63,484 nucleotides of DNA from Eubacterium ramulus ATCC 29099 (GTDB lineage Bacteria; Bacillota; Clostridia; Lachnospirales; Lachnospiraceae). Shown piece after piece: positions 16,585 through 26,352 of this stretch. The position numbers and the translations under genes were made by a program. The stretch covers positions 1 to 63,484 of the forward strand of contig NZ_KI271128.1 of the NCBI RefSeq assembly GCF_000469345.1. Direction: 5' to 3'. The notes beneath the pieces are model-generated. The model was not told where the DNA came from. It made no database searches and was given only the letters and a program-made list of their open reading frames with translations. The first letter of the stretch is position 1. Each line of letters starts with the position of its first letter.

Positions 16585-16795
16585 CCGCGTCTTGTTTCAG
16601 CATATCTGTTTTATTCTGCGATTTATTCTGCGAATCGCCCAGGATTCTACTGTCCGCCCCGTTTTACAATTTTTCAGCGAATTAAACTTGTATAAATGAT
16701 ATATCTGGTATAAAATAATGCAGGAATATGGGCGCATATTGCTTCCTGTTCCAAACAAACTAGCAGTGATCATATTAAACTGGAGGATTATAAAT

Positions 16796-18007
16796 ATGGA
16801 CTTTAAAGATCAGCCATTCATACCAATGCTCTTTGGCGGTGACATCAACACCTACAGTGTTGCCCGTGCATTTTATGAAGAATATCAGGTAAAAACTTAT
16901 GTATTCGGAAAGTTTCCAAGCGGTCCGAGTTATAACAGCAATATTATTGAGTACCATGCAGATTTAAAAATTGATACGGATGATGTATTTATGAAAACCG
17001 TCTGCGATTTTGCTGCCGCACATGCAGACAAAACGGTTTTGACCATCGGATGCGGCGATTCCTATGTAGCGCTGTGCAGCCGCCACAAAGACGAAATGCC
17101 GGAAAATGTCGTTGCCCCATATATTGATTTTGAACTTATGGACAGACTGCAACAAAAAGAATTGTTCTACCGTCTCTGCCGGGAACACGATATCGATTTT
17201 CCGGATACTCTTGTATTCCGCTATGGAATGGATTTGGATTTTGAACTGCCGTTTTCTTTCCCGGTTATTTTAAAACCATCCAACTCTGTAATGTACTGGG
17301 AGCATGAATTCCCGACCCAGGAAAAAGTATATAAGATTGACAACGACCAAAAATTAAAAGATACCATTCGTCAGATTTACGATGCCGGATACACCGACTC
17401 CCTGATCATTCAGGACACAATCCCGGGAAATGATGAGTTCATGCGTGTACTGACCTGTTTCTCCGGCAAGGACAAAAAAGTAAAAATGATGTGCCTCGGA
17501 CACGTTCTGTTAGAGGAACACACTCCACACGGATCCGGCAACCATGCAGTCATCATCACAGAACCTCAGGAAGAGCTGATGACAAAAGTCAAGAATCTGC
17601 TGGAAACCATCGGTTATGTAGGATTTTCCAACTTTGATATCAAATATGATGTCCGCGACAACCGCTACAAATTCTTTGAGATCAACACACGACAGGGACG
17701 TTCCAACTACTATGTAACCGGTTCCGGTTTCAACGTAGCCCGTTACTTCGTAGAAGAATTTGTATATAATAAAGAAATTCCTTTCGAGATTGCAAAAGAA
17801 GAGCATCTCTGGATGGTTGTACCAAAAGCCGTTGCCCGCAAATATGTACACCAGCCAGAAAACAAAGAGAAATTAAACCGTCTGATCCGGGAAGGTAAGG
17901 TTGTAAATCCAGTATTCATGAAAGGCGATTTCAACTTCAACCGTTGGCTGCGTATGGTAAAGAACCATTTCAGCCACTTCCGCAAATTTAAAACATACTA
18001 TCATTAA
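16796..18007 (+). CDS. ATP-grasp carboxylate-amine ligase, D-aspartate-ligase-like
   Basis: A 403-residue ATP-grasp enzyme: preATP-grasp segment (PFIPMLFGGDINTYSVAR), central ATP-binding region (FPVILKPSNSVMYW and LIIQDTIPGNDE) and a metal-binding end (FEINTRQGRSNYY). Length and opening resemble, from memory, the ligases that activate D-Asp and attach it to the Lys side chain of peptidoglycan precursors in enterococci and lactococci. The divergent racemase would supply the substrate. Other amide or peptide ligations are possible. TGGAGG lies nine bases before the ATG at 16796. An atypical Mur ligase follows after 18 bases. Confidence 0.75.
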   Translation: MDFKDQPFIPMLFGGDINTYSVARAFYEEYQVKTYVFGKFPSGPSYNSNIIEYHADLKIDTDDVFMKTVCDFAAAHADKTVLTIGCGDSYVALCSRHKDEMPENVVAPYIDFELMDRLQQKELFYRLCREHDIDFPDTLVFRYGMDLDFELPFSFPVILKPSNSVMYWEHEFPTQEKVYKIDNDQKLKDTIRQIYDAGYTDSLIIQDTIPGNDEFMRVLTCFSGKDKKVKMMCLGHVLLEEHTPHGSGNHAVIITEPQEELMTKVKNLLETIGYVGFSNFDIKYDVRDNRYKFFEINTRQGRSNYYVTGSGFNVARYFVEEFVYNKEIPFEIAKEEHLWMVVPKAVARKYVHQPENKEKLNRLIREGKVVNPVFMKGDFNFNRWLRMVKNHFSHFRKFKTYYH

Positions 18008-18025
18008 AAATAGAGAGGAATACTT

Positions 18026-19543
18026 ATGATTACTTATACACAGCAGGATTATCTCAACACACTGACTAAGGCAGGTCTTGTCATCGACAGCAATCTGTAC
18101 GGACATGACTCTGATGCCATTCAGGGACTGACTTACAATTCCAAAGAAGCTACAGCAGGCACATTATTTGTCTGTAAAGGAGCTGCTTTCCACCCACAGT
18201 ATCTGGCAGATGCAGTTTTTTCCGGTGCTACACTGTATGTCAGTGAGCAGAAATATGAACTGGATACAAAAGTTCCTTACATCCTTGTCTCTGATATCAG
18301 AAAAGCAATGCCATACCTGGGAAAACTCTTTTTTAACGATCCATCTAAAGAGCTGAATCTCATCGGTGTTGGCGGAACAAAAGGGAAATCCACGACTGCT
18401 TACTATGTAAAAGCGATTGTGGATGATTATCTGGCAAGTATCGGAAAAAAAGAAAGTGCCGTTATCTCTTCCATCGATGTATATGATGGCGTGACCAAAG
18501 TGGAATCACATATCACCACACCGGAGAACATTGAACTGCTGCAGCATTTCCGCAATGCGGTAGATTCTGATATTGATTTTCTGGAAATGGAAGTATCCAG
18601 CCAGGCATTAAAGTACAACCGTGTGGATCAGATTACATTTGATGCAGCAATCTTCCTGAACATCTCCGAAGATCACATCAGCCCAATTGAACACCCGGAT
18701 TTCGAAGATTACTTTTCTTCCAAATTAAAAATGTTCGCACAAACGAAACATGCACTGATCAACACAAACTCCGATTATTTTGAGCGTGTTGCCGAATCTG
18801 CCAAAGATGCAGAAAATGTTATCACTTTCGGCACAAAGCCGGGCAGCGATATCTTAGGTTACGATATCAAAAAAATTGATCACGAGATTCATTTCCGTGT
18901 ATCATGTGACCGCTTTGATGAAGATTTTGCACTGACCATGCCGGGTCTGTTCAATGTGGAAAATGCACTGGCAGCGATTGCAGCCGCATATGTATTCAAC
19001 ATCCCGGTGAAATTTATGAAATCCGGTCTGTACCGTGCCCGTTCTTCAGGAAGAATGGAAACCTATATGTCCGCAGATAAAAATGTTATTGCCGTAGTAG
19101 ACTACGCCCACAATAAACTGAGTTTTGACAAACTCTTCTCTTCCACCCGCAAAGAGTATCCGGATTATGACATCATCTCCATCTTTGGATGTCCGGGCAA
19201 AAAAGCAGTAATCCGCCGCCATGATCTCGGAACTATTGCCGGTATGTATTCTAAAAAAGTATACATTGTTGCAGAAGATCCAGGTGCAGAACCTGTGGAA
19301 CAGATTTCAAAAGATATTGCACAATATGTGGAAGCTCAGCATTGTCCGTATGAAATGATCGAAGATCGTGGAGAAGCTATCCGCAAAGCCATTATGACTT
19401 CCGAAGGAAAATCCATCCTTCTGATCACCGGAAAAGGCAATGAGACCCGGCAAAAATACGGAAGTGAATATCTTGACTGCCCTTCTGATGTGGAATATAC
19501 AAAAAAATATCTGGCAGAATACGACGCTTCACACCAGGCATAA
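18026..19543 (+). CDS. Atypical Mur ligase (MurE-like)
   Basis: A 505-residue three-domain ATP-dependent amide ligase. The N-domain resembles MurE (LTYNSKEATAGTLFVCKG). The P-loop is GTKGKST (117-123), with EVSSQAL (189-195), NISEDH and DYAHNK (359-364). It departs from housekeeping MurE: Lys replaces Asn in GTNGK, Gln replaces His in VSSHAL, and EDPGAEP stands where DAP enzymes have DNPR and Lys enzymes DDP/DNPN-type motifs. It is therefore unlikely to be the only MurE; a cell-wall or other peptide product is inferred from its partners. GAGAGGA precedes the ATG. Confidence 0.8.
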   Translation: MITYTQQDYLNTLTKAGLVIDSNLYGHDSDAIQGLTYNSKEATAGTLFVCKGAAFHPQYLADAVFSGATLYVSEQKYELDTKVPYILVSDIRKAMPYLGKLFFNDPSKELNLIGVGGTKGKSTTAYYVKAIVDDYLASIGKKESAVISSIDVYDGVTKVESHITTPENIELLQHFRNAVDSDIDFLEMEVSSQALKYNRVDQITFDAAIFLNISEDHISPIEHPDFEDYFSSKLKMFAQTKHALINTNSDYFERVAESAKDAENVITFGTKPGSDILGYDIKKIDHEIHFRVSCDRFDEDFALTMPGLFNVENALAAIAAAYVFNIPVKFMKSGLYRARSSGRMETYMSADKNVIAVVDYAHNKLSFDKLFSSTRKEYPDYDIISIFGCPGKKAVIRRHDLGTIAGMYSKKVYIVAEDPGAEPVEQISKDIAQYVEAQHCPYEMIEDRGEAIRKAIMTSEGKSILLITGKGNETRQKYGSEYLDCPSDVEYTKKYLAEYDASHQA

Positions 19544-19596
19544 CAGAATCTGTTCGCTTCTCATAACAGATATCTGCATTTCTGAATAAGTTACTG

Positions 19597-19640
19597 AAAA
19601 AAAGCAACTGACACTCTTTTGATTTGTCAGTTGCTTTTTT
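19597..19640. terminator. Bidirectional intrinsic terminator
   Basis: A long stem (AAAAAAGCAACTGACA with TGTCAGTTGCTTTTTT) and an 11-base loop lie between the convergent Mur ligase and zinc-ribbon genes. There are T runs on both strands. Confidence 0.9.
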
Positions 19641-19674
19641 TATTTTTACAGTTATTTTTATTTCATTGTGGCAA

Positions 19675-20859
19675 TCAGATTCCATTCGATGGATAATAAA
19701 TATAATTGCATTTTAACACTTCACTGGACAGACCATTCTCATCCACTGCAATCAGTGACAAAATATTATTTCCCTCCGGAATTTCAATCGGACCTGTATA
19801 TTTACTGGATTTTTTACTTGGTGCTGTATCATTCCAGGTATAATATACAGTAACTCCCTTCGGTACAGTCACAGTTACACTGGATGCTTCTGTGAACCTT
19901 CCTCCATCCGGTGACACCACAGGGACATCCGGAGCGTCCAGTTCAATATCATACTGCGCGGAAACCGGTTCACTGTAACGTCCGTTTTTGTCCATTGCAA
20001 CGGCTGTCAGCGTTGTCTTTCCCTGTTTTTCAATGGACACCACATCTTCGTACAGTGTATCCTTCTTCGTCGGAATCGAACCGTCCAATGTATAATAGAT
20101 TTCCAGACTTTTTCCTTTCACCGACAGCTTTACTTCCTGAAATTCTTTATACGTTCCACTCTTTACATCAATAACCGGTGTCTCTACCAGATAAGTGTCA
20201 AACAGAGACAAAATATCTGGATTTGTCGTCTTTTCCTTCAGTGCAAGGATCTGTTCATAAGAGCCATTTTCATCATATAATTCCAGCAGACTCTCATATG
20301 CCTCTGTGCAGTCCGGATTCTGATCGATCACTTTCAGCAATATTGTCTCCGCCTGATCATCTTCCTTCATCATCTGATAAATCTGACCCTGCAGAAGTAA
20401 AGCATCTTCACTGCCGTCCTCCAGCTGCAATGCACGATTTACATAATCGAGCGCACTGGTATAATTTTTTTGATCAAAAGCTTCCTGCGCGCGTTTCAAC
20501 TGATACGCAGCAGAATTTGCCCGCTGATACCGCAGTATCCCGCCCGCTGTCAGACAGGCAGCTGCAAGCACTATCAACAGAATGATCAGCATACGCAGCT
20601 GCTTTTTCTTCTGCTGTCTGCTTTTTTTCTGCTTCCGCCCGCGCTCCGCCTGCTTTGTATCCGATGATTCCGAAGATTTTCTGCATTTGTCTTCTGCTGA
20701 AACCGTTTCTTTTGTTTTCTCACTTTCTTCATCCAGCATGGAACGAAGCAGATCATCTTCCAAAATATTGATTTCGGTCACGATCTGTGCCTCCTGCCCG
20801 CAATTGGAACAGTATACACAGCCTGGACGAATCTCAGCACCACACTTTGCACATTTCAT
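19675..20859 (-). CDS. Zinc-ribbon, TPR and chitobiase-C-like repeat membrane protein
   Basis: A 394-residue protein without a known pathway. Order: zinc ribbon at 1-20 (CxxC...CxxC: Cys3, 6, 17, 20); an acidic then Lys/Arg-rich stretch; one membrane helix (about 88-110, LIILLIVLAAACL); tetratricopeptide repeats (about 115-215, including ALDYVNRALQLEDGSEDALL); two repeats of the CHB_HEX_C type (about 225-300 and 310-385, each with YYT(L/W) and P(T/S)KK). The repeats probably face the outside, which suggests an envelope assembly or sensing role. It is only 11 bases after folD. Confidence 0.75.
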   Translation of the reverse strand: MKCAKCGAEIRPGCVYCSNCGQEAQIVTEINILEDDLLRSMLDEESEKTKETVSAEDKCRKSSESSDTKQAERGRKQKKSRQQKKKQLRMLIILLIVLAAACLTAGGILRYQRANSAAYQLKRAQEAFDQKNYTSALDYVNRALQLEDGSEDALLLQGQIYQMMKEDDQAETILLKVIDQNPDCTEAYESLLELYDENGSYEQILALKEKTTNPDILSLFDTYLVETPVIDVKSGTYKEFQEVKLSVKGKSLEIYYTLDGSIPTKKDTLYEDVVSIEKQGKTTLTAVAMDKNGRYSEPVSAQYDIELDAPDVPVVSPDGGRFTEASSVTVTVPKGVTVYYTWNDTAPSKKSSKYTGPIEIPEGNNILSLIAVDENGLSSEVLKCNYIYYPSNGI

Positions 20860-20870
20860 AGTTTATCCTC

Positions 20871-21707
20871 TTAACGCATTGTCTCCACACAGTTATTCAT
20901 CAGCATTGCAATGGTCATTGGTCCTACACCACCAGGTACCGGAGTGATTGCGCTGACATGAGGCTCAACAGCCTCAAAATCCACATCGCCACAAAGCTTC
21001 TTCCCTTCCAGACGATGAATGCCCACATCAATGACTGCCGCGCCTTCTTTGATATACTCTTCTGTAATAAATTTTGGTTTTCCAATCGCAACAATCAGGA
21101 TATCTGCCTGTCTGCACAGTTCCTTCAGATCTTTTGTTCTGGAATGAGCCACTGTCACCGTTGCATTTTCCCGCAGCATCAGCATAGCCATCGGTTTTCC
21201 CACGATATTGCTTCTTCCGAGAACCACGCAGTTTTTTCCTTCTATCTCAATATCGGATCTTTTCAACAGCTGAATCACGCCTGCCGGTGTACACGGCAAA
21301 AATCCTTGGCTTCCGATCATCAGTGCCCCTGCACTCTGCGGATGAAAACCATCGACATCTTTGGCCGGATCAATAGCCAGAATTACTTTCTCCTCATTGA
21401 TATGTGCCGGCAGTGGAAGCTGCACGAGAATTCCACGTACTTCCTCTTTGTGGTTCAGCTCTGCGATCAGTGCCAGCAGTTCTTCTTCTGACGTTTCTTC
21501 CGGTAATTCATAGGACTCAGAACCAATTCCGATATACGCACATGCATTTTTCTTATTTCTCACATATACGCTGGATGCAGGATCTGCCCCAACCTGGATT
21601 ACTGCCAGAGAAGCTGTTTTTCCCTGTCGTGTAAGTTCTGCCACCTCTGCCTTCAACTCATCCTTTATTTCCTGGGAAATCTTCTTTCCATCGATCAAAT
21701 TTGCCAT
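20871..21707 (-). CDS. folD: Methylenetetrahydrofolate dehydrogenase/cyclohydrolase
   Basis: Bifunctional cytosolic enzyme that interconverts methylene-, methenyl- and formyl-THF. From the ATG at 21707 it has 278 residues with YVRNKKNACAYIGI, the active-site stretch VQLPLPAHI, VVLGRSNIVGKPMAMLML and the end TPVPGGVGPMTIAML. The longer 308-residue frame would overlap fhs and has no ribosome site. It follows fhs, giving a C1-folate pair. Confidence 0.97.
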   Translation of the reverse strand: MANLIDGKKISQEIKDELKAEVAELTRQGKTASLAVIQVGADPASSVYVRNKKNACAYIGIGSESYELPEETSEEELLALIAELNHKEEVRGILVQLPLPAHINEEKVILAIDPAKDVDGFHPQSAGALMIGSQGFLPCTPAGVIQLLKRSDIEIEGKNCVVLGRSNIVGKPMAMLMLRENATVTVAHSRTKDLKELCRQADILIVAIGKPKFITEEYIKEGAAVIDVGIHRLEGKKLCGDVDFEAVEPHVSAITPVPGGVGPMTIAMLMNNCVETMR

Positions 21708-21765
21708 TCCTTTTTGTTGCCTCCAAATCACTTTTATTACATCTGCTTTGTTAATTATGCCCTTT

Positions 21766-23436
21766 TTAGAATAATCCTGTGATGGCACCTTCTTCATTCA
21801 CATCAATATTGTTTGCTGCTGGCTGTTTTGGCAGTCCCGGCATGGTCATAATTGCACCGGTAACTACGACTACGAATCCCGCACCTGCGTTTACATATAC
21901 TTCACGCACATTAATGCTAAATCCGCTCGGACGGCCCAGCTTATGCTGATCATCAGACAGAGAATACTGTGTCTTTGCCATACATACCGGGAAATCTCCC
22001 ATGCCCAGATCTTCGATACGTTTTAATTCTTTATTCGCTGCATTAGCGTAAGTCACTCCGTCTGCACCGTAAATTTCTTTTGCGATGGTTTCAATCTTCT
22101 CTTTCAGAGATAACTCGTCATCGTACAATACTTTGAAATTGCTTTCTCTGTTTTCCAAAGCATCCAGTACTTTTTCTGCCAGAGCGATTCCTCCCTCACC
22201 GCCTTTCTCCCAGACTTCAGAGATTGCAAACTCACATCCGCGTTCTTTACAGAACTGCTCGACATAGTCAAGCTCTGCCTGTGTATCCGTAGCAAATGCA
22301 TTTAAAGTTACCACTACCGGCACACCAAACTTCTGGAGATTCTCAATATGTTTTTCCAGATTTACAATACCAGCTTTGACTGCATCCAGATTCTCCTGTG
22401 CAAGATCTGCTTTTGCCACACCACCGTTGTACTTTAATGCGCGGACAGTTGCCACCAAAACAACAGCATCCGGTTTGAGACCAGCCATACGGCATTTAAT
22501 ATCAAAGAACTTCTCAGCACCCAGATCTGCACCAAATCCCGCTTCTGTAATAGTAATATCTGCCAGTTTCATCGCTGTCTTTGTAGCACGTACACTGTTA
22601 CATCCATGCGCAATATTTGCAAACGGTCCACCATGTACGATAGCCGGTGTATGTTCCAGTGTCTGAACCAGATTTGGTTTCAGAGCATCTTTCAGCAGGG
22701 CTGCCATGGCACCTGTTGCATGTAGATCATCTGCAGTTACCGGTTTTCCTTCAAAAGAATATGCCACGATCATGCGGCCCAGTCTGCGCTTCAGATCCTC
22801 CATATCATCCGCCAGACATAAAACTGCCATGATCTCAGATGCTACGGTGATCACGAAATGATCTTCCCTTACCATTCCGTCCATTTTGCTTCCAAGACCG
22901 ACTACGATATTACGAAGCACACGGTCATTCATATCCAGACAACGTTTCCATACCACCTGACGAGGATCGATACCAAGCTCATTTCCCTGCTGAATATGAT
23001 TGTCCAGCATTGCTGCCAGCAGATTGTTAGCAGATGTGATAGCATGAAAATCTCCGGTGAAATGCAGGTTCAGATCTTCCATCGGTACCACCTGGGAATA
23101 TCCGCCGCCAGCCGCACCACCTTTGATACCAAAGCACGGTCCGAGTGATGGCTCACGCAGTGCAAGAATAGCTTTCTTTCCCATCTTGCAGAATGCCTGT
23201 GCCAGTCCGATACTTGTAGTAGTCTTACCCTCTCCTGCCGGTGTCGGATTGATTGCTGTCATCAGTACAAGTTTGCCGTCCGGACGCTCCTCTACTCTTT
23301 TGATAAGCTCATTACTTAATTTTGCTTTGTACTTTCCGTACAGTTCCAGATCGTCCTCTCCGATTCCGATCTTCTCAGCCACCTTCCCAATTGGTTCCAT
23401 TACAGCTTCCTGTGCGATTTCAATGTCTGTTTTCAT
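21766..23436 (-). CDS. fhs: Formate-tetrahydrofolate ligase
   Basis: Ligates formate to THF with ATP, yielding 10-formyl-THF. This supports purine synthesis and, in acetogens, the methyl branch of the Wood-Ljungdahl pathway. The 556-residue length is typical; the P-loop is [16 protein letters not shown], and the end [12 protein letters not shown] is diagnostic. AGGAGG lies before the ATG. Acetogenesis itself cannot be concluded from this gene. Confidence 0.98.
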   Translation of the reverse strand: MKTDIEIAQEAVMEPIGKVAEKIGIGEDDLELYGKYKAKLSNELIKRVEERPDGKLVLMTAINPTPAGEGKTTTSIGLAQAFCKMGKKAILALREPSLGPCFGIKGGAAGGGYSQVVPMEDLNLHFTGDFHAITSANNLLAAMLDNHIQQGNELGIDPRQVVWKRCLDMNDRVLRNIVVGLGSKMDGMVREDHFVITVASEIMAVLCLADDMEDLKRRLGRMIVAYSFEGKPVTADDLHATGAMAALLKDALKPNLVQTLEHTPAIVHGGPFANIAHGCNSVRATKTAMKLADITITEAGFGADLGAEKFFDIKCRMAGLKPDAVVLVATVRALKYNGGVAKADLAQENLDAVKAGIVNLEKHIENLQKFGVPVVVTLNAFATDTQAELDYVEQFCKERGCEFAISEVWEKGGEGGIALAEKVLDALENRESNFKVLYDDELSLKEKIETIAKEIYGADGVTYANAANKELKRIEDLGMGDFPVCMAKTQYSLSDDQHKLGRPSGFSINVREVYVNAGAGFVVVVTGAIMTMPGLPKQPAANNIDVNEEGAITGLF

Positions 23437-23502
23437 TGGTATACCCTCCTATTATTGTATTATTGAACTTAAAAAAGCTTCAAACAACTATGATGCTCAA
23501 AT

Positions 23503-23526
23503 ATTCAAGAATACGCTCGGCATTCT
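23503..23526. repeat. Short palindromic repeat, copy 2
   Basis: Near-identical to 4529-4552 (ATTCAAGAAT-ACGC-TCGGCATTCT), here between the ftsK stop and the fhs ribosome site. The rest of 23437-23585 shows no gene. Confidence 0.55.
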
Positions 23527-23585
23527 TGTGATGATGATTCACCGCTTATAATGAAAAGTCCATCTCTCAGCGATATATCATGGTT

Positions 23586-26306
23586 CTATGCCTCATTTCC
23601 GTTCAGCACCTGCTGAAATTCTTCCAGATTCATCAGTACACGCCGTGGCTTTGTACCTTCCTCCGGACCGACTACCCCGGCTTCCTCCAACTGATCCATA
23701 ATCCGTGCCGCACGGTTAAATCCGATTTTAAACATCCGCTGCAGCATACCGATGGAGCCTTTTTCTTTTTCTATGATAAACTTTCCGGCATCGGCAAAAT
23801 ATGCATCCCTGTCATCGGCAGAATTGGTAAATCCGCTGCCATTTCCAATACTGTTTTCCGAGGTATTGACTTTCTCTTCAACCTCTGCATTATAAGCTAC
23901 CTGACCATTTTTTTCAATAATATATTCTACCACATCAGATACCTCTTTGTCAGTCACAAAAGCACCCTGCACACGAAGCGGTTTCTGATAATTCTGCGGA
24001 TAGAACAACATATCTCCTTTTCCAAGCAATTTTTCTGCTCCGTTCATATCAAGGATTGTCCTGGAATCCACACCGGAAGTAACGGCAAATGCAATACGGG
24101 ACGGCATGTTTGCTTTGATCAGACCGGTAATAACATTCACGGAAGGACGCTGTGTAGCAATGACCAGATGCATACCGGCTGCACGCGCCAGCTGTGCCAG
24201 ACGGCAGATAGCATCCTCTACATCATTGGAAGCCACCATCATCAGATCTGCCAGCTCATCTACGATAATAACGATCTGCGGCATCTTTTTCGGTTTGTCT
24301 TCTCCAGGAATCTCCCGGATGGATTCTACTTTCTTATTATAGCCTTTCATGTCACGGACACCGTATTTCTGGAAGGTCTGATAGCGCTCCATCATCTCTG
24401 AAACCGCCCAGTGCAATGCACCGGCAGCCTTTTTGGGATCCGTTACAACCGGAATCAAAAGATGTGGAATCCCGTTGTACACACTTAATTCCACTACTTT
24501 CGGATCGATCATGATCAGCTTGACTTCATCCGGTTTTGCCTTGTACAAGATACTCATGATAATCGTATTGATACACACGGACTTACCGGATCCGGTCGCG
24601 CCGGCAATCAGCAGATGCGGCATCTTGGCAATATCTGCTACGATCACATGACCGGCAATATCCTTGCCGGTACAGAAGGAAATTTTTGATGAGTGATCCT
24701 GAAATTCTCTGGATTCAACCAGATCCCGGAATGCTATGGTGACATTCTCTTTGTTCGGTACTTCTATACCTATGGCAGATTTTCCCGGAATCGGCGCTTC
24801 AAAACGAATGTCCGGAACAGCCAGATTTAGTTTGATATCATCGGCCAGACTGAGAATCTTACTTACTTTTACCCCCATCTCCGGCTGAATCTCATACTGG
24901 GTGACCGTCGGTCCACAGATGACATTGGTCACTCTGGCATTGACACCGAAATTTGTCAACGTCATCTGTAATTTTGCTGACATCTCCTGCAAATGCTGTC
25001 TGGAATCACCGGTCATGTTCGGATCCCCTTTTTGCAGCAGCCGTATCTCCGGAAAGACATATTTTCTCACCGCCGCATCTGCATGCTCTGCAATCTCCTC
25101 CCGGACATCTGCAATTTCCTGTTCTACCTGCTCAACTGACTGCTTCGGCTGACCGGTGCGATGAGCTTTCTTTTTTGCTTCACCTTCCGTCTGATCTTTC
25201 GCACCACGCTCCGGTTCCATTGTCATAACAGCTGATCCGGTATTTCTGTTTTCTTTTGTTCCTGTCTCAGACGTCACGGGCTGCATCAACGTTTCCGCCT
25301 GATAAGATGCTCCCTCTCCGGACATATGTATCTCCGGCTGCGGATGCCGTGCCCAGAAATCATCAGACTGCGTCTGCGTAATATCTGACGACTCCTGCAA
25401 CGGTATATCCTGAATTACCGGAGCTTGTGCTTTTGCGCGCTTTATATTTTTTTTCACTGGCTGCTGTCCTGCATCCAACGCAAGTTCTCTTAACTCTGCG
25501 TTTTCCCCCACGGCTAACTCCGGCTGAATCTTTGTATCCAGAGATACCCCTGTCACCTTCCGGTTCATACGGCGATTCTCCCGTTCTGCCGCCTTGCGTT
25601 CTCGCTGGGCATTTCTCAGTTCCCCTCTGGTCCGGCTGCGTTCCTGTGCTCTGGTCTTTCTGCGTACCGCATCTGCCCGGGCAGATTCATATACTTTGTG
25701 TCCGCCTCTGGATACCCCTTTGAAAAAGGATTGCTCCGTGAGCAATACCACACAGACAATCAGGATCAGAAGATCCAGCAGAATTGCTCCCATCATTCCA
25801 AAGCTTTTGGAAAACAAAATCCCAAGCAAACCGCCAATCAAACCGCCACCGCTGTGTTTTGCCGCACACTGCACATACAGATCCGTTACTTTTCCCGGTA
25901 TCTGATCCCAGAAACATACGATATGCGCAAATACACATAAAAAAAGGAACAGCAAAATTCCGGCTGTCACTTTCATGATCACACGTCCGGAATATGCAGA
26001 TCCCTGCCTGGAATCCTGTCTGTTTGAGATCAGGAATGCCGGTACCAGGAACACCGGTACCGGAAACACGTACGCCAGCATACCAAACAATCCAAAGGCG
26101 CCGTTACTCAATGCATTGCCTACAATCCCACCTTTTCCGATATTTCCGATAAAAAGCAGAATTGCAGCTGCCAGACACGCAAAAAGCAACAATTCTGTGC
26201 GCCAGGTAAATGTCTGCACAGAACTGTTCTGCTTTTTTCTTCCTGTTGTCGTTTTTTTACCGGAATTTTTCTTCCGGGCAGATGAAGTTTTTTTCTTTGT
26301 TGCCAT
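23586..26306 (-). CDS. ftsK: FtsK/SpoIIIE DNA translocase
   Basis: A membrane-anchored hexameric motor that pumps chromosomes at division or sporulation septa. From the ATG at 26306 (GAAAGG six bases upstream) it has 906 residues. A Lys-rich N-terminus is followed by four membrane helices (about 35-190), a charged linker, the motor with Walker A GATGSGKS and Walker B VIIVDELADLM, and a C-terminal winged-helix gamma domain (GSIGMLQRMFKIGFNRAAR) that reads polarity sequences. The neighbouring TepA-like gene is also next to spoIIIE in Bacillus. Confidence 0.96.
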   Translation of the reverse strand: MATKKKTSSARKKNSGKKTTTGRKKQNSSVQTFTWRTELLLFACLAAAILLFIGNIGKGGIVGNALSNGAFGLFGMLAYVFPVPVFLVPAFLISNRQDSRQGSAYSGRVIMKVTAGILLFLFLCVFAHIVCFWDQIPGKVTDLYVQCAAKHSGGGLIGGLLGILFSKSFGMMGAILLDLLILIVCVVLLTEQSFFKGVSRGGHKVYESARADAVRRKTRAQERSRTRGELRNAQRERKAAERENRRMNRKVTGVSLDTKIQPELAVGENAELRELALDAGQQPVKKNIKRAKAQAPVIQDIPLQESSDITQTQSDDFWARHPQPEIHMSGEGASYQAETLMQPVTSETGTKENRNTGSAVMTMEPERGAKDQTEGEAKKKAHRTGQPKQSVEQVEQEIADVREEIAEHADAAVRKYVFPEIRLLQKGDPNMTGDSRQHLQEMSAKLQMTLTNFGVNARVTNVICGPTVTQYEIQPEMGVKVSKILSLADDIKLNLAVPDIRFEAPIPGKSAIGIEVPNKENVTIAFRDLVESREFQDHSSKISFCTGKDIAGHVIVADIAKMPHLLIAGATGSGKSVCINTIIMSILYKAKPDEVKLIMIDPKVVELSVYNGIPHLLIPVVTDPKKAAGALHWAVSEMMERYQTFQKYGVRDMKGYNKKVESIREIPGEDKPKKMPQIVIIVDELADLMMVASNDVEDAICRLAQLARAAGMHLVIATQRPSVNVITGLIKANMPSRIAFAVTSGVDSRTILDMNGAEKLLGKGDMLFYPQNYQKPLRVQGAFVTDKEVSDVVEYIIEKNGQVAYNAEVEEKVNTSENSIGNGSGFTNSADDRDAYFADAGKFIIEKEKGSIGMLQRMFKIGFNRAARIMDQLEEAGVVGPEEGTKPRRVLMNLEEFQQVLNGNEA

Positions 26307-26352
26307 ATAAAACCTTTCTAACTTAATGCCACACTTTCCCACAATCTGTATT

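Noticed and set aside
23527-23585. GCGGTGAATCAT on the minus strand upstream of fhs resembles the 3' part of a tetrahydrofolate riboswitch.
   Set aside because: The matching 5' partner (ATGATTCGCG-type) and the central conserved stretch are absent, so the core cannot form. The similarity is probably chance.
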